Source: Naganishia liquefaciens
Lineage: Eukaryota > Basidiomycota > Tremellomycetes > Filobasidiales > Filobasidiaceae
Direction of reading: 5' to 3'
Assembly (NCBI GenBank): GCA_013423385.1
Contig: BLZA01000013.1
Location: 124,001 to 188,000, forward strand
Length of the DNA: 64,000 nucleotides
Shown: positions 1 through 10,739 of the stretch, piece by piece
Position numbering within the stretch: position 1 is the first letter of the stretch
How the letters are laid out: each line of letters opens with the position of its first letter
The notes under the pieces: generated by a model
Told to the model about the DNA's origin: nothing
Seen by the model: the letters and a program-made list of their open reading frames with translations, nothing else
Database searches by the model: none
Made by a program: the position numbers and the translations under genes

Positions 1-2164
1 GGCGACGACGCCGACGCCGAGCTAGGCGAGTTGTGCAAGCTCGTCGCCAATTTCGTCGCAGATGATGGTCGGTTCCTTCCCCCTCCTCGCCCTCCGCGTC
101 GCCCACTGAAACCCGCTACAAGACACCAACAGATCGCTCATCTGCCAACACACCTCTTTCCTCGCCCTCGTGCGTTCCCGCATACATGCCCGCCGCCGCC
201 CACCACACGGCCACGCATCACTCAAACCGCTCCTTGCATCCCTCCTCAACCTGCTCTTGTCGGAAACATACCTCGTCCCACACACGACACTCCTCCCTTG
301 CTGGCTCCCGCTCGTCCGATGGGCAAACGAGCTGCATATCCCTGCTGCAGAGGGAAAGGATGAGGATGAGGGGGGGTGTGCGGTCGAGGAAAAAGCAACG
401 ATGGCATCCTGGGCATGGCAGTGCGTGCATCGGCTCCTCGACGCGGCAGCATCCCATGATCCACCGCGCGAGATTCCCTCTCTCGACGCCGCCGCCGCCG
501 ACGACGACGACGACGACCTCTTCGCCATCACGCACCACCTCTTCCGTCCCCTGACGCATTTCGCCGAACCTGCCGATGCCGTCGCTCCATCGCGCGGCGC
601 GGGGACGATGCTTCCCGACCTGACAATCCTCGAAGCGTGTGCCGACGTCGTCTGCCTGCTCGCGGATCACCCTGCCGGAGGACGTCGTGTATGCTTGGGC
701 GCCGTGCAGTCGCAGCAAGATACAACGGATGCGCACCTCCTCGTCCGGTTCATCGAGTACGCAGAGGTCGTTGATGGCTGGACGGGGGAGGATGCGGACG
801 CGGACGCGGACGATGATTCCGAGTCCGAGCAAGAGGCCGAGTCACGGGTGCCATCACCACCGCCGCCGACGGACGCCCGGCCGGGGGAAAACGCGCTCGG
901 CAGGGTGAAAGCCCGGCTGATGGCCTTGCTCGCGGACCTGTGTGCCGAGCCCGGAATACGGCTTTTCCCCACCGATGCCAGTGTGCGGAAAAGGGGCCTC
1001 GGGGGAACGCTCGTTCGGTGGATTGGGCACGACAGGAGGGATGATCTCGTGACGTGTGGTTTGCTCTGTATGGGCAACTATATCACCGACGGTACGTGTG
1101 TGTGTGTGTGTGTGTGTGCTCTTCTTACCCCTTGATCGAGCGACTGCCCGCCGGGGCTGAACCCTCCTCCCCCCTCCTACTTCTTCTAGACGCCCGCGCA
1201 CGCGAAATCACCTCCCAGCCACACCTCGTCGCCCACCTCACCCGGCTCCTCGACAGCACGGACCCGTCCACTCCACCACAGCGCACGCACGCCCTCCTCG
1301 GTGCGCTCCGCAACCTGGCGCTCGCGCCCAGCAGCACGGGCGCGTCAAACGTCAACCGCCAGCTCGCACCGCACGTCGTCGAGGCCGTCAAGAGAGCCGG
1401 GCTGATTATGCCCGGGATGGACCTCGTGGCGAGCGTACAGGGCGGAGCGGTCGGGCTAATGCGGTTACTTTGTCGTGGCGATGGTGAGCGAAACCCCTCA
1501 CACTTCCGAATAGACGGTAGCTCAACATCTCCCCCTCGCTCTTCGGTGTAGAGACCACCTCGCGCGAAACCCTGGCGGATGACGCCCTGACGTCGGCCAC
1601 GATGGACCTCTGGCAGCGCACAGACGATCAATCACTCAAGACCGAGATCGCGCGCTGGCTCGTCGTTCTCGCGCGCTCCGGGCCGCCGTCCCCTTTGCCG
1701 GCGGCGGACGATCGTGTCGTGCGCGCCGTGGCGGGTCTGCTGGGGCTAGGCGGGCAGCAAGAAGTGTTGTTGGCGGAAGGGGTGCTGGCGTTGGCGTTGC
1801 TCGCCAAGACGCCCGCCGGGGGTGAGTAGTCTGTGCTTTCTATGCAGTACAACTGATTTCGCTGACCTTTGTCTGTCCGGGGGACCCACCAGCGCGCACA
1901 GTGTACGACGTCTTGTCAGCCGCAGATGATAAAGCACTCGTATCCCTCGAAGCATATGCCACGAGCCCGACAGCCCCGCCGCCGGTTCTCTCCAACATTT
2001 GCATCCTCCTCTTGCACCTCGCCCAGGCCCGTCAGCCCGACAACAACAACGAGGACGACATGGCGGGACGCATAAGGCGCACGCTGCAGTGCGTTGCAGC
2101 GCGGCAGGGGCTGGACGAGTCGTCAAAGGGTGCCGTGGCGGCCGCACAGGCGGCGTGGCGGTGA
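1..2164 (+). CDS. smgGDS/RAP1GDS1-like armadillo-repeat protein, 5' partial
   Basis: Armadillo-type helical repeat protein resembling the small-GTPase GDP dissociation stimulator (smgGDS), which in animals chaperones and exchanges nucleotide on prenylated Rho/Rap GTPases. Seen: helical-repeat text such as LMALLADLCAEPG, LGALRNLALAP and LAEGVLALALLAKT, in the order found in smgGDS repeats, with an acidic D/E-rich insert near 790-840. The frame is already open at base 1, so the N-terminus lies upstream. Introns inferred at 72-132, 1092-1189, 1484-1551 and 1822-1892; all keep frame. The intron at 1092 carries a long GT repeat just after its donor. Stop TGA at 2162-2164. The family call rests on the repeat pattern and is moderately sure; the partner GTPase cannot be told from the sequence. 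Confidence 0.7.
1096..1118 (+). repeat. (GT)n dinucleotide repeat inside an intron
   Basis: An uninterrupted GT run directly follows the 5' splice site of the second visible intron of the armadillo-protein gene. It is a likely length-variable microsatellite and also presents many decoy GT donors. Confidence 0.85.
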
Positions 2165-2600
2165 TGGGCGTCGGATAGCCGGTGGCGGCGGCGGCGCCTT
2201 GCCAAGTTGTTTCGCATATATACATATAGACTAGGGTCATTGCATAGATACTGAGCGCACCGGTCATGACCCAAGTGCAGGTCGTATCCACGACCTACCG
2301 AAGCTCCGAATCCTGTTGAGCACAGTGTCAAGCTGTGCCAGGCAACGACAGGGCGAGCTCGCCGCCAACGTCGCGAAACCCAAGGCAGCTCCCAAGGCCT
2401 CTTCCTCGCCCAGCTGACTCAGCGAAAAAGGGCGGAACCGACGCGTCCAACGGCCCCCTTCGGCCAATCCAATCGGGACTCTGGCCCTCGTGCTTCTTGC
2501 GACGTTCATCTGCGCACACACACGCACACACACGTTGAGAGCGGTCGTCCCTTCTTGCCTCGCATATTCCATCGCGCAGTAGCAAGAGAAACCGAAAAAT
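2165..2600. promoter_or_regulatory. Intergenic: 3' end of the armadillo gene and NDUFA1 promoter
   Basis: 436 bases without a supported gene between two plus-strand genes. It holds an AT-rich ATATATACATATAG stretch at about 2214-2227, probably in the 3' flank of the upstream gene, and a CA-rich repeat at about 2513-2534 close to the NDUFA1 start. No convincing TATA box or other gene is visible. Confidence 0.4.
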
Positions 2601-3107
2601 ATGCCTGTTCCCTGGGAAGCCTTGATTCCGTTCGGTAAGTGTCCCCAGTCACGGTTCCTCCAAAGCGGTGGAAACCGGCCGGCCGCCCATGAGGCTTACC
2701 GCATCCCCGCGTTCTGTACACAGGTCTCTTGACCGTCTGTTTCGGCGCGACCGGAACGTTGTTCAACGTCGCCAAGCGGGCAACCAACGATGGCAAGGTA
2801 GGCAATCGACCTCCCCCTCCTTCCATCGTCTTCTGCTGACCTTTTTCTGTGCTCTTTTTGCATTTTTTTTTTTTTGAACAGCCGCCGCGATACAACCTCG
2901 ATTCGTGGGACCACATGATGATGGCGAGGGACGAAAGGCTGACGGGATCATGGAGGGGTCAAACAGTACGTGCCCAATCAAACGGTCCGGCCGTGCGCTT
3001 CCGGGGGAACATTGCATCTTACCATCCTTCATCCTCGGCAGTCCGAACCGATAGCGCCCGCGGCATTCGCGACGAATTCGGCGTGGGGGACGGAAAAGAT
3101 CTGGTAG
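2601..3107 (+). CDS. NDUFA1: NADH:ubiquinone oxidoreductase subunit NDUFA1 (MWFE)
   Basis: Small accessory subunit of mitochondrial complex I, a single-span inner-membrane protein. Four exons give an 85-residue protein: 2601-2634, 2724-2797, 2882-2965 and 3042-3107; all junctions keep frame. The start MPVPWEALIPFG matches the fungal MWFE N-terminus, followed by a hydrophobic segment (LLTVCFGATGTLFNVAKR), then YNLDSWDHMMMARDERLTG, where the DxWDxxMMxRDxRLTG pattern is the family hallmark. The C-terminus ends GTEKIW before TAG. Length fits the family (about 80-90 aa). The third exon is preceded by a long T-tract in the intron (about 2862-2875). The ATG at 2601 is chosen because homologues begin there. 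Confidence 0.92.
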
Positions 3108-3484
3108 GGGGGCCTTGCCATTGGGCCCCCAATGGAGGCAAGCATTCGATTCCCCGTGAATCAACAGTGTTTCCCGTTGTGGGACATTGGGCGATCCGCG
3201 TGGAAACGGGTTGTAGAGTTCGACGGCGACGTATCGCCAAATTTATATGTATTACAGCATTCGTGGACAAGAACGAGTCTCAAGAGGTGCCGTCCTCGCT
3301 CGAGAGCCCGCCGGCTCAAAGGAGGCTGCGTCTCATTCAAACAACACCCGACAAGAATCGGACGTTCAGCAACTCGATCTTGAGAAACGCCCAAGGAGGT
3401 CCAGGCAATATCTAGCGCTTGACGCGATGAGCGATTTAAGCATGCATGTCATTGAGCATGGCGCCATCTTTGACCTTTACATTA
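3108..3484. other. Convergent intergenic region, no gene seen
   Basis: 377 bases between the 3' ends of NDUFA1 (plus) and NAA15 (minus). Open frames here are short and lack family motifs; taken as 3' UTR and terminator sequence for both genes. Confidence 0.6.
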
Positions 3485-6400
3485 TCATGCTATACCATTC
3501 ACTTGCGTCACTTCTTCTTCCTTTGCGTCCTCGGCCGCCCACGCTTCCTTGCGTGCTTCCGTTTCTTCCGACGAGGCAAAGCACATGGCCAACGGCAGAC
3601 GTTGTTTCGCCGACGCACGGAATTTGGCAATCGTTTCTTCGGAACTAGCCAACTCGGATGCAAGATAGTTCAAGGCCTGCTTGTACACCCGAATGTCGGG
3701 CTTGACTTCGGACCCGAGGAGCTGCAACAAAGAGTCCTCGACCTGCTTTCGCTCCTCGTCCGTCAATGCGGCCTTCTCAGACCGAGACAGGAGAATGTCT
3801 CGCAGAGTCGCCGCTCCGTCATAGATATGTGTGGGACTGCTCGCGTGGCGCTGAATGAAGTCTCCGTTGATTCGCAAGACATCAACGTCGTCCGGAATGA
3901 TCCGCTTGAGGGCGGATTTGATGATTGACAGCGACGGCGTGTCAGCGGGCAGAGTAGAGACTGGTGATCATCGCGTCAGCAAGCTACAGCGCAGCAGCAG
4001 CAGCAGCAGCAGCCGAGAGACTCACCCTTCAAGGAGAGCCTGACGGCCTGGTTGTGCATGCGCGGATTTGCGGCATCCAACTTTGACGACCTGGTCAACG
4101 CGCGCACGGCCTGGAGATATCGATCTGGAGCCACGCCACAAGAATCAGGGATTTGCTTTGGTAAACAGCCGCTACACACGAACCTTGTCTCAGCGCCAAC
4201 TCGAAGGCGACGAGCCACAGCTTGATCTCGTCCGCGGCCACGGTGAACAATGGCTGGATGAGCCGTTCAACAGCAGCGAGCGCGTCGACCGCTTTCAAGT
4301 ACTCCTTGCCCTCGGGATCGGCATCGGGCAGCACAGGTTCCTCCTTGTTGTCAGAGGGCGCGGCCGCCTTTTTCGCTTTGCTGTTGGCCTTCTGAGCCTT
4401 CTTGGCGGCCTTTTTCCTCTCGGCCTCCTGCTCGGGAGACAGCTTGACTTCCCGCAGATCCGGGTGGTCGTGTATCCGAAGGTAGATATCGGCGGCAGAC
4501 GTAGCAGCTTGAATATATCTGGAGTTTCGGCGAAGTTGTTTGCCGAATTCGACCATGTTAAAGTATGCATTGAGGTTCATCTTGCGCAGGGCGTAGGTGT
4601 GGAAATCGTACTGATCGTCATCTTCGTCCTTGAAGATGGAGATTATTCGCTCGTATCGCTTCACTGCCAGGGGCAGCTTGCCTGCACGAAGAGCAGCATC
4701 GCCTTCTTCCTGCAAGAACCAGGTACACTGCATGTCGGTCAGGTCTTGACCAGGCGAAGGGGCGTCTTTCTGTTAAGGGCGGCATCTTGTCAAATGGTCC
4801 AACATGTCCAGCAAACCAGCTGACCAACCTTTGTGAACAGCCCAAATACCGCGGAAGCCTTCTCGACCTCTCCGGCCCTGAGCCAGTACTTTCCAGTCTT
4901 TCCGTTAATGAACCGATCTTGTCCATCCAGCAAGCGAGCCTTTTCCATCCATCGTGCGGCCCCGTCCGCATCGCCAGCACGCTTCAATACCATGGCTTTG
5001 GCCATGTAGATTTCCGGTAGTGTTGGTGTGTGACGCAACGCGGTATCCAATAAATCGAGGGATCGGGCATAGTTGGGCGATGGATGGGTTGGATGAGCCA
5101 AGTGGAGGGCGAGGTAATAGTAAAGCCACAGCAGGGACGTCGGTGGTGAAATCTCTTCCACGCTCTGAGTCGAAGCTTGTTCAGCTTCCAGCTTCTTTTT
5201 CATCTCCTCCAAAATGTCCTCGATGGTCTGCAATTTCGTTTGATCCTTATACAGGCCCTTGAGGTCGACGAAAAGTGACGGGATGCCCTTTTCAAGGCCT
5301 GCCTTCAGGTATGCTCGGATCCGCTGCTGGAAATCGTCCCCTGGCACAGCAAGCGTGAGTTCAGGTATATGTTTGCACTTCAAGGTTCTTACCCTGGGCG
5401 ACGTCGAGCGCGAGACGTTTAGGCACGGCAGCACGCGGGAAGCTTTCGGTAAAGGATTGTAGTTGATTCAGAACTTTTTGGCGCTGTTCCGCCGTCAATT
5501 CAGCGTCTGGACACGGTTGGGCAGGTGAGCGCCGAATTTGCTGATTCTGCCGACAGAACCTACCGAGATTCAGACCGCGAGCATTCAGCATAGCCTTGTA
5601 GTTTCCAATCTTGTCGGGATTGCTCTCGATCAACCGCCTGTAGGCTACCTCTGCCTCCTCTGCTTGTCCCAGCTTTTGCAAAAGTTCAGCTGAGAAAGAC
5701 AACATCGATCAGTTGGTGCCGAGGCGGTAAAATGGCGAGAGCATACCTTGAAGTTCAATCGATTCCCCTGAATTTGGCACGATTCTGGCGCTGATGTCGT
5801 CCTCGAGTCTCTCGAGCGCTTCCTTCAGCTTGCCGACTCTGATCATCAGTCGGATGACATGCCAGGCCATTTGCGTCTTCTCGAGCGGCGACAAACCCTC
5901 GTCCTGTGCAATGCAGACATGAGGGATGCCCACATGAGCGAACGCCAATCAAAGGCTCACCTTGGTGGCTTCCTCCAGTCCCAAGAATACGCTCAGAGCC
6001 TCCTGATCATTGCCGCACAGCTCGTGACCGACGGCCAACGAGATCCAATGACTCCGCAGATTCGGTCGCATGGTAAAGTACTTGTGTCGTACCCGGAGAG
6101 ACTCCTTGTGCTGGCCCAGCTGGGTATGCAAGGAGATGGCGTCCCTCATCAACGGCATATTGTCCGGATCAATGTCGCGAGCTCGATTGAGCGATCGGCA
6201 AGCGGTGTCATAGTCCTTGTTGGCTCGGGCGATGATCGAGTTGACATGGTGAGTGATATGCGAATACGGGTCTTTGCGCAACGCAGCCTCGATGAGGTGA
6301 TCGACTTCTTCGCCCTTGGGCTGCGAGGAAGCGGTCGGATGATTGTGTGGCAGGGAGGAATGCAGGATCAATGCTTTGAGTGCGAGGGTTTCTGCGAGCG

Positions 6401-6677
6401 GGGCTGTTGAGCATGATGAGGTGGCACGGGTTCCGAGGAGCACATACCGCCATGGTTTGGCGCCTTCTTGAGAATCTGATCGGCTGCCTTGATTCCCTTT
6501 TTGTACTGCTTCAATTCGTATTGTTGCTAGGGACCCGGACGCAGTACGGTCAGATGCGCTCTGGAAAGCTGCTGCGTTACGACTCACGAGCAACGTTTTG
6601 AATAAGGCGGTCTCCTTGGCCGGGAGAATCCTATTCTTCGCAGCCAACGCCGCTTCTTTTGCTTCCTTGTCTGCCAT
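3485..6677 (-). CDS. NAA15: N-alpha-acetyltransferase 15, NatA auxiliary subunit
   Basis: Ribosome-anchoring scaffold of NatA, which acetylates N-termini of nascent proteins together with the catalytic subunit Naa10. The protein starts MADKEAKEAALAAKNRILPA and is built of TPR helices throughout, with typical NAA15 segments such as GWLxxAL-like repeats, LRDAISLHTQLGQHKESLRV-type text and ALRKMNLNAYFNMVEF. A lysine/alanine-rich coiled stretch (AERKKAAKKAQKANSKAKKA) about two thirds along matches the charged insert of the family. At least seven short introns interrupt the gene; one (about 3957-4024) contains a GCT repeat on the coding strand. Total about 850 residues, the usual length. It shares a 328-bp divergent promoter with the Y14 gene. 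ATG at 6675-6677 chosen by fit to homologue starts. Confidence 0.9.
3990..4013. repeat. (CAG/CTG)n trinucleotide repeat in a NAA15 intron
   Basis: About eight tandem GCA/CAG units. On the coding (minus) strand it reads CTG repeats just downstream of a GTGAGT donor, within a non-coding intron. Confidence 0.8.
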
Positions 6678-7005
6678 ACCCGAGTGATGTATATCCTCTC
6701 CTTTGAAAGACGACGAGGGGAACTTTGAAGGCTGATATCGAGGGACGGGGCAGACAGTGTGACGATTGTCCACCCAGTGCTCTCGAAATCACGAAAAGAA
6801 GCGGGCACTCGAGCAGCCGACTCTGGGCGCGTAGGCGTTCGATCACCCATCACCACCCATGCCATGCACCTCGTCCGACGGCTGGTCCATACTCTGTCGG
6901 TCTGACGGCGATGTCGGGATAACCCCGTCTCCTGCAGCGCAGAATAGATCTTGGCCTCGACTGCAATCATCTCGCCCTTGACTCTTCCAGTTGATCACTA
7001 GCAAA
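6678..7005. promoter_or_regulatory. Divergent promoter of NAA15 and RBM8A
   Basis: 328 bases between two start codons facing away from each other, so both promoters and 5' leaders must lie here. No clear TATA box was recognised. Confidence 0.5.
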
Positions 7006-7880
7006 ATGGCCGACGTCGAAATGAAACCGGAAGACGGCAAGTAGTCAAAACATACGTCGTTTCTCCCTCATAGACGCTTATATAATACGTTCTTCCAGGC
7101 GTGCAGAAGAGGGGACGAGGCTTCAACGAGGGTACGTATGGGCATCTGATGGACTGGTGACAGTCCAAGATACTGATCATGACCTGTCCCCGCTCCTTTC
7201 CCCATCCATCTGAATCATGAACAATCGACGCCTCGCTCGGTCGACATGAACCATTACAAACAGATGCCGGAGACGCCATGGAATACGATACCGTACAGAC
7301 AGACTCTTCCACCAGTGGCAATGCAGCTCGATGTGAGTAATCTAGCCCATCTCTGCTTCAAAGACCGCAATCCCTACGATCGGCGATTGACACATTTTCC
7401 TTCCTCTAAACAGCCGTTGAAGGATGGATCATCATCGTCACAAATGTACACGAAGAAGCATCGGAGGAGGACTTGATGGACTTTTTCTCAGACTTTGGCA
7501 AGGTGCAGAACATGCACTTGAACCTCGACAGGCGAACGGGTTACGTCAAGGCAAGTCTCTCCTCTCTCCCTCTTCCCGTCCGGGCGGAAAGCCGATCTGC
7601 CTTTCTTAGGGTTACGCATTGATCGAGTATGCCACGAGAAAGGAGGCAGACGCTGCCGTGGCAGGGGCCAATGAAACCGAGTTTTTGGAGCAGCAGATTC
7701 ACGTGTATGTACTCGCCACCGTTGACGATATGACCTGATGGCTCATGCCTGCCATATCATAGGGGATTCGCGTTCGTCAAGCCGCCAACAGGAGCGGCGC
7801 GATCTCAGAGACCGGCGGGAAGGAATGGTGCGACTGGAGGTTCCAGGAGGCGAAGTGTCTCACCGCAGGCTCGGGTATAA
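7006..7880 (+). CDS. RBM8A: RNA-binding protein Y14 (RBM8A), exon junction complex core
   Basis: Y14 binds Mago in the exon junction complex laid on spliced mRNA. A KRGRGF basic motif is followed by one [23 protein letters not shown] opens it, [17 protein letters not shown] carries RNP1, and FAFVKPP closes it; an RS-type tail (SRRRSVSPQ) ends the protein. About 155 residues, near the usual size. Exons inferred at 7006-7036, 7099-7131, 7264-7332, 7414-7550, 7610 to about 7703, then to TAA 7878-7880. Two introns (7037-7098 and 7551-7609) have GC donors, both GCAAGT, because no GT donor nearby restores the frame and the conserved GRGF and YVKGY residues. An exon-junction gene with two non-canonical introns is notable. 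Divergent from NAA15. Confidence 0.92.
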
Positions 7881-8860
7881 GTTTGACGGTCATGTATAAA
7901 ACGATAGTGGATGGTAGAATGTTAGATTCTTGAGGGCAACAACAATCCTTGTCGGCGCCGCGAGTGTCGCATCTCTCGACGAGTATTACGCGGCCGCCCA
8001 ATGTTGTCTATCCATTTGCAATGCGTGGTGCGACTTCATTCTTTAAATCCTGGTAGCCGGTCATGCAAGCAGGCTGAGCTTTTGGTGCAAAGCCGTGTGT
8101 ATGGAACAATCGTAGACGAATATACGGTTTACAATAAAGCGATGTATGGATCCCTAGTCGAGTGGTAATCATGCCAAGGGCCCTCACAGAAGAAACCCCA
8201 AGCGAAATCTTACCCTCCGGCTTAAGAGGAACCAATCCCACTGCCAATACTCCTGCCAATGCATTGAACAGAAGCGTGAGACAGCGAGAATCCATTCGTA
8301 TGCCCATGGACGGCCATTCCCCGTAAAGAGGAACGGCCGCAAAACATCGGGTACCGCAAAGATCACTGAGAGGGATGCTAGCAGTTGCAGAAACCTTCAG
8401 AGGATTCGCTGATGATGGGGACGAGATCGATGGACCGCTTGACGCTGGCGGACTTGCAGAGGAGGAACCTGAACAAGCGCGAGATCAGGCTATCCGTATC
8501 TCAGATGTCGGCGTTGTGAGGAGTCCGCAAACGTGAACCGCATGCTGCGCCTCGCAAGATGACGCAGGGGTGGGCCGCGGGGGTGTCATCTCCTGATCGT
8601 GGCCCTCGGCACCACTCTAGCCACGTCCATGCTGCATGCCATGCTCTATATAAGAGGAAGACTTGCGCTAGGAGCTTTCTGCGCTTTGTTTTCGCTCGGA
8701 TTCCTTACATAATCGTCTTCTGAGCAATCGACAGGGGAGATCCGTGTTTCAGGTTGTCCACTTGAGATCTCGGTGCGCGCAACGGAATCAGACTCCCTGA
8801 CAACCCGCCTCGCTCGCCATACGTCGCTGACAAGGTGTAAACCATTTGCTTCTTGCCAAT
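7881..8860. other. Long intergenic region with unassigned short ORFs
   Basis: 980 bases between Y14 and prefoldin 6. Two stretches look mildly coding but match nothing I recognise. On plus, an ATG at 8375 opens a 53-codon frame (to 8536) rich in Asp/Glu/Ala codons of RNY type. On minus, 8008-8307 is open for 99 codons and includes a hydrophobic run (LLFNALAGVLAVGLVPLKPE). The two overlap on opposite strands or abut, so at most one is likely real. The right end should hold the PFD6 promoter. Confidence 0.3.
8647..8653 (+). promoter_or_regulatory. TATA-like element upstream of PFD6
   Basis: TATATAA lies in a GC-rich setting 208 bases before the PFD6 start codon. The distance would imply a 5' leader of roughly 180 nt. 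It could be fortuitous. Confidence 0.35.
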
Positions 8861-9485
8861 ATGTCCAAACTCGAGCAGGATTTTCAAAAAGCGTCCAAAG
8901 AATTCCAGCGGTTACAAGCTGGTAAGTCAATCACGCTCCAACCGGTGCGCGGTATGTCGGTCCTATTGCTGACACCGCATGATACTCGCAGATCTTACTA
9001 GTACGATAGAGGCTCGTCAAAAGCTGGATTATCAGCAGTCGGAATCGGATTTGGTTCTCAAGGTACCGCATGGTGCCTGGAAAGAGGAGGCTCGAGTCAT
9101 TACTCACAAGTTTGCCATCCGTAATTCTAGGAACTCACAAAGCTGAAACCAGAGAACACTGTGTACAAGTTGATCGGCCCGGGATTGATGCCTCAGGATG
9201 CTGCAGAAGCCAAGCAGACCGTTGAAAAGAGATTGGACTTCATCAAGAAGGAGATGTAAGTCCAGCTTGGTATACATGCTACGGCCACGGCTCAGACAGT
9301 TTCTTCATTAGTGAGAGAATAGAGGCCCAGCTCAAGACGATAGGGGAAAAGGCTGAAAAGAAAAAGACAGAGGTTCGCCGTTATCGTATATCAGCTCATC
9401 ATGACTGTCTAAATCTGTGTTTCCGCAGATCATCAAGCTGCAAACTGAAATACAGAAGTCACAGCCTCCCGCAACAGCGGCATAA
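8861..9485 (+). CDS. PFD6: Prefoldin subunit 6 (beta-type)
   Basis: Subunit of the hexameric prefoldin chaperone that hands unfolded actin and tubulin to the CCT chaperonin in the cytosol. Start MSKLEQDFQKASKEFQRLQA, then a long helix, the beta-hairpin segment LKPENTVYKLIGPGLMPQD characteristic of Pfd6, and a second helix (VEKRLDFIKKE, EAQLKTIGEKAEKKKTE). Five exons with canonical GT-AG introns; the protein is about 125 residues, as expected. The coding end is IQKSQPPATAA before TAA 9483-9485. The final segment is a short disordered tail. ATG at 8861 is the first in frame and fits homologues. Confidence 0.9.
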
Positions 9486-9693
9486 AAGATGTTCTACGTT
9501 TCCTTACGCTGTCACCTCATAACATGCGGCGCTCTTCGAATGCCAAAACACAAGCAACATAGCTTCGCATTTTGAGAATCTGTTGACGCCGTCCTCACCG
9601 TATCTAGCGCTGGCGAAAGATTGCCGCCAGGTTGTATAATTCATACATGTACAAGACAAAAGCCATGACCGACCCGAGACGCTGCGATCTCTC

Positions 9694-10285
9694 TTACAAC
9701 TTTACGCCCAGCTTCTGCAGAGCTTCCTTCTCCCGTTTTTCCCTCTGTTCCAGGAGCGCTTTATGGACAGCCTGACTTGACGGTATCGAGGCTGAAGACG
9801 TATGGGCGACGTGCTCTGGCGACTGTGAGAGATCGGCCTGAGCACTCCTGTCGAGAGAGTCCACGGATTGCAAGTGGAACGACTTGCGCTTCGACATTGG
9901 CTTGCCGAGCTTGATGGTAACGTGATCCGATAGCTTTGCCTCTACGGGTCAGAGTCAATCAAATCGTCCATATCGCATGTGACATAGTTGCCTGTCCGGT
10001 ACGAGACTGCAGACTCACGTTCTGTCTCATCGTGCACCAGGTATTTCTTGTGCTTTGTGAGCTCCTGCAAAAGGTATCGAATCAGTCTCGGATATTCAAT
10101 GCGCCTTTGTTTTCTATGTGCCTATCTACCTTTAGTAGGATAGGATGTGTCACTTTGCGCGATACCTGCAAGACTAAAGCATTAGGATTGCTGACCAATG
10201 TCCAAACAGGCAGACAGCTTACCGTTACTGTCACAGTCTTGTTCATGACTCCGCATTTGGTTACAACGCCCTTGAGAATCGTCAT
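9694..10285 (-). CDS. MRPS17: Mitochondrial ribosomal protein uS17m
   Basis: Small-subunit mitoribosomal protein of the S17 family, binding rRNA through an OB fold. Coding order: MTILKGVVTKCGVMNKTVTV, VSRKVTHPILLK, KHKKYLVHDETE, AKLSDHVTIKLGKPMSKRKS. The G-V-V-x(10)-K-T-V-T-V and H-K-K-Y-x-V-H-D-E signatures identify the family. Three short introns lie between these blocks; one exon is only 36 nt. A C-terminal extension of about 60 residues follows, Ser/Gln-rich then a charged helix (ALLEQREKREKEALQKLGVK). Stop TAA at 9694-9696 on the minus strand, ATG at 10283-10285. Divergent from VID27 and convergent with PFD6, leaving a 208-bp 3' gap. Confidence 0.87.
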
Positions 10286-10739
10286 TTTGTAGATGCCGCG
10301 AATTGATGATCAAGCGATGTCGATGACAGTGAGCGAAGCGAAGTATCAAGAGAACAGGAGGTGTAATTCGACGAGAGAAGTGCCCAACTAAGCGCCTGAC
10401 ACCTTTCCAAATATCTTCACAAGAAAGAGGAGGGGGAGAGAGGGTGATCGGCAGACGTTCGCGCTAGCCCGGCGGCCGAAGGGAAATGGCCTGGGCGGCA
10501 GCAGTCTGCTGCTTGCTTTCCTGAGTGGATCCAATATTCCATCATCGTCATGCTTGACCCCAGCGCTTTCAGCTGTATTTGACACGGGAAAGGCTGACAG
10601 TGGTATAGCGACTCGACTCTCCGCACGACCTGAAGCTTCATTGCCAATTGCGCCATCGATACTTGCTACTCGCATCAGCTTGATCGTTTCTCACTTTCGG
10701 CTTGAATTGTTTTGAGACATCGTGTGAAACTGCTTCAAG
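10286..10739. promoter_or_regulatory. Divergent promoter of MRPS17 and VID27
   Basis: 454 bases between two outward-facing start codons. Open frames here are on both strands but carry no family motif, and a GC-rich centre (about 10450-10500) is the only compositional feature. Confidence 0.45.
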
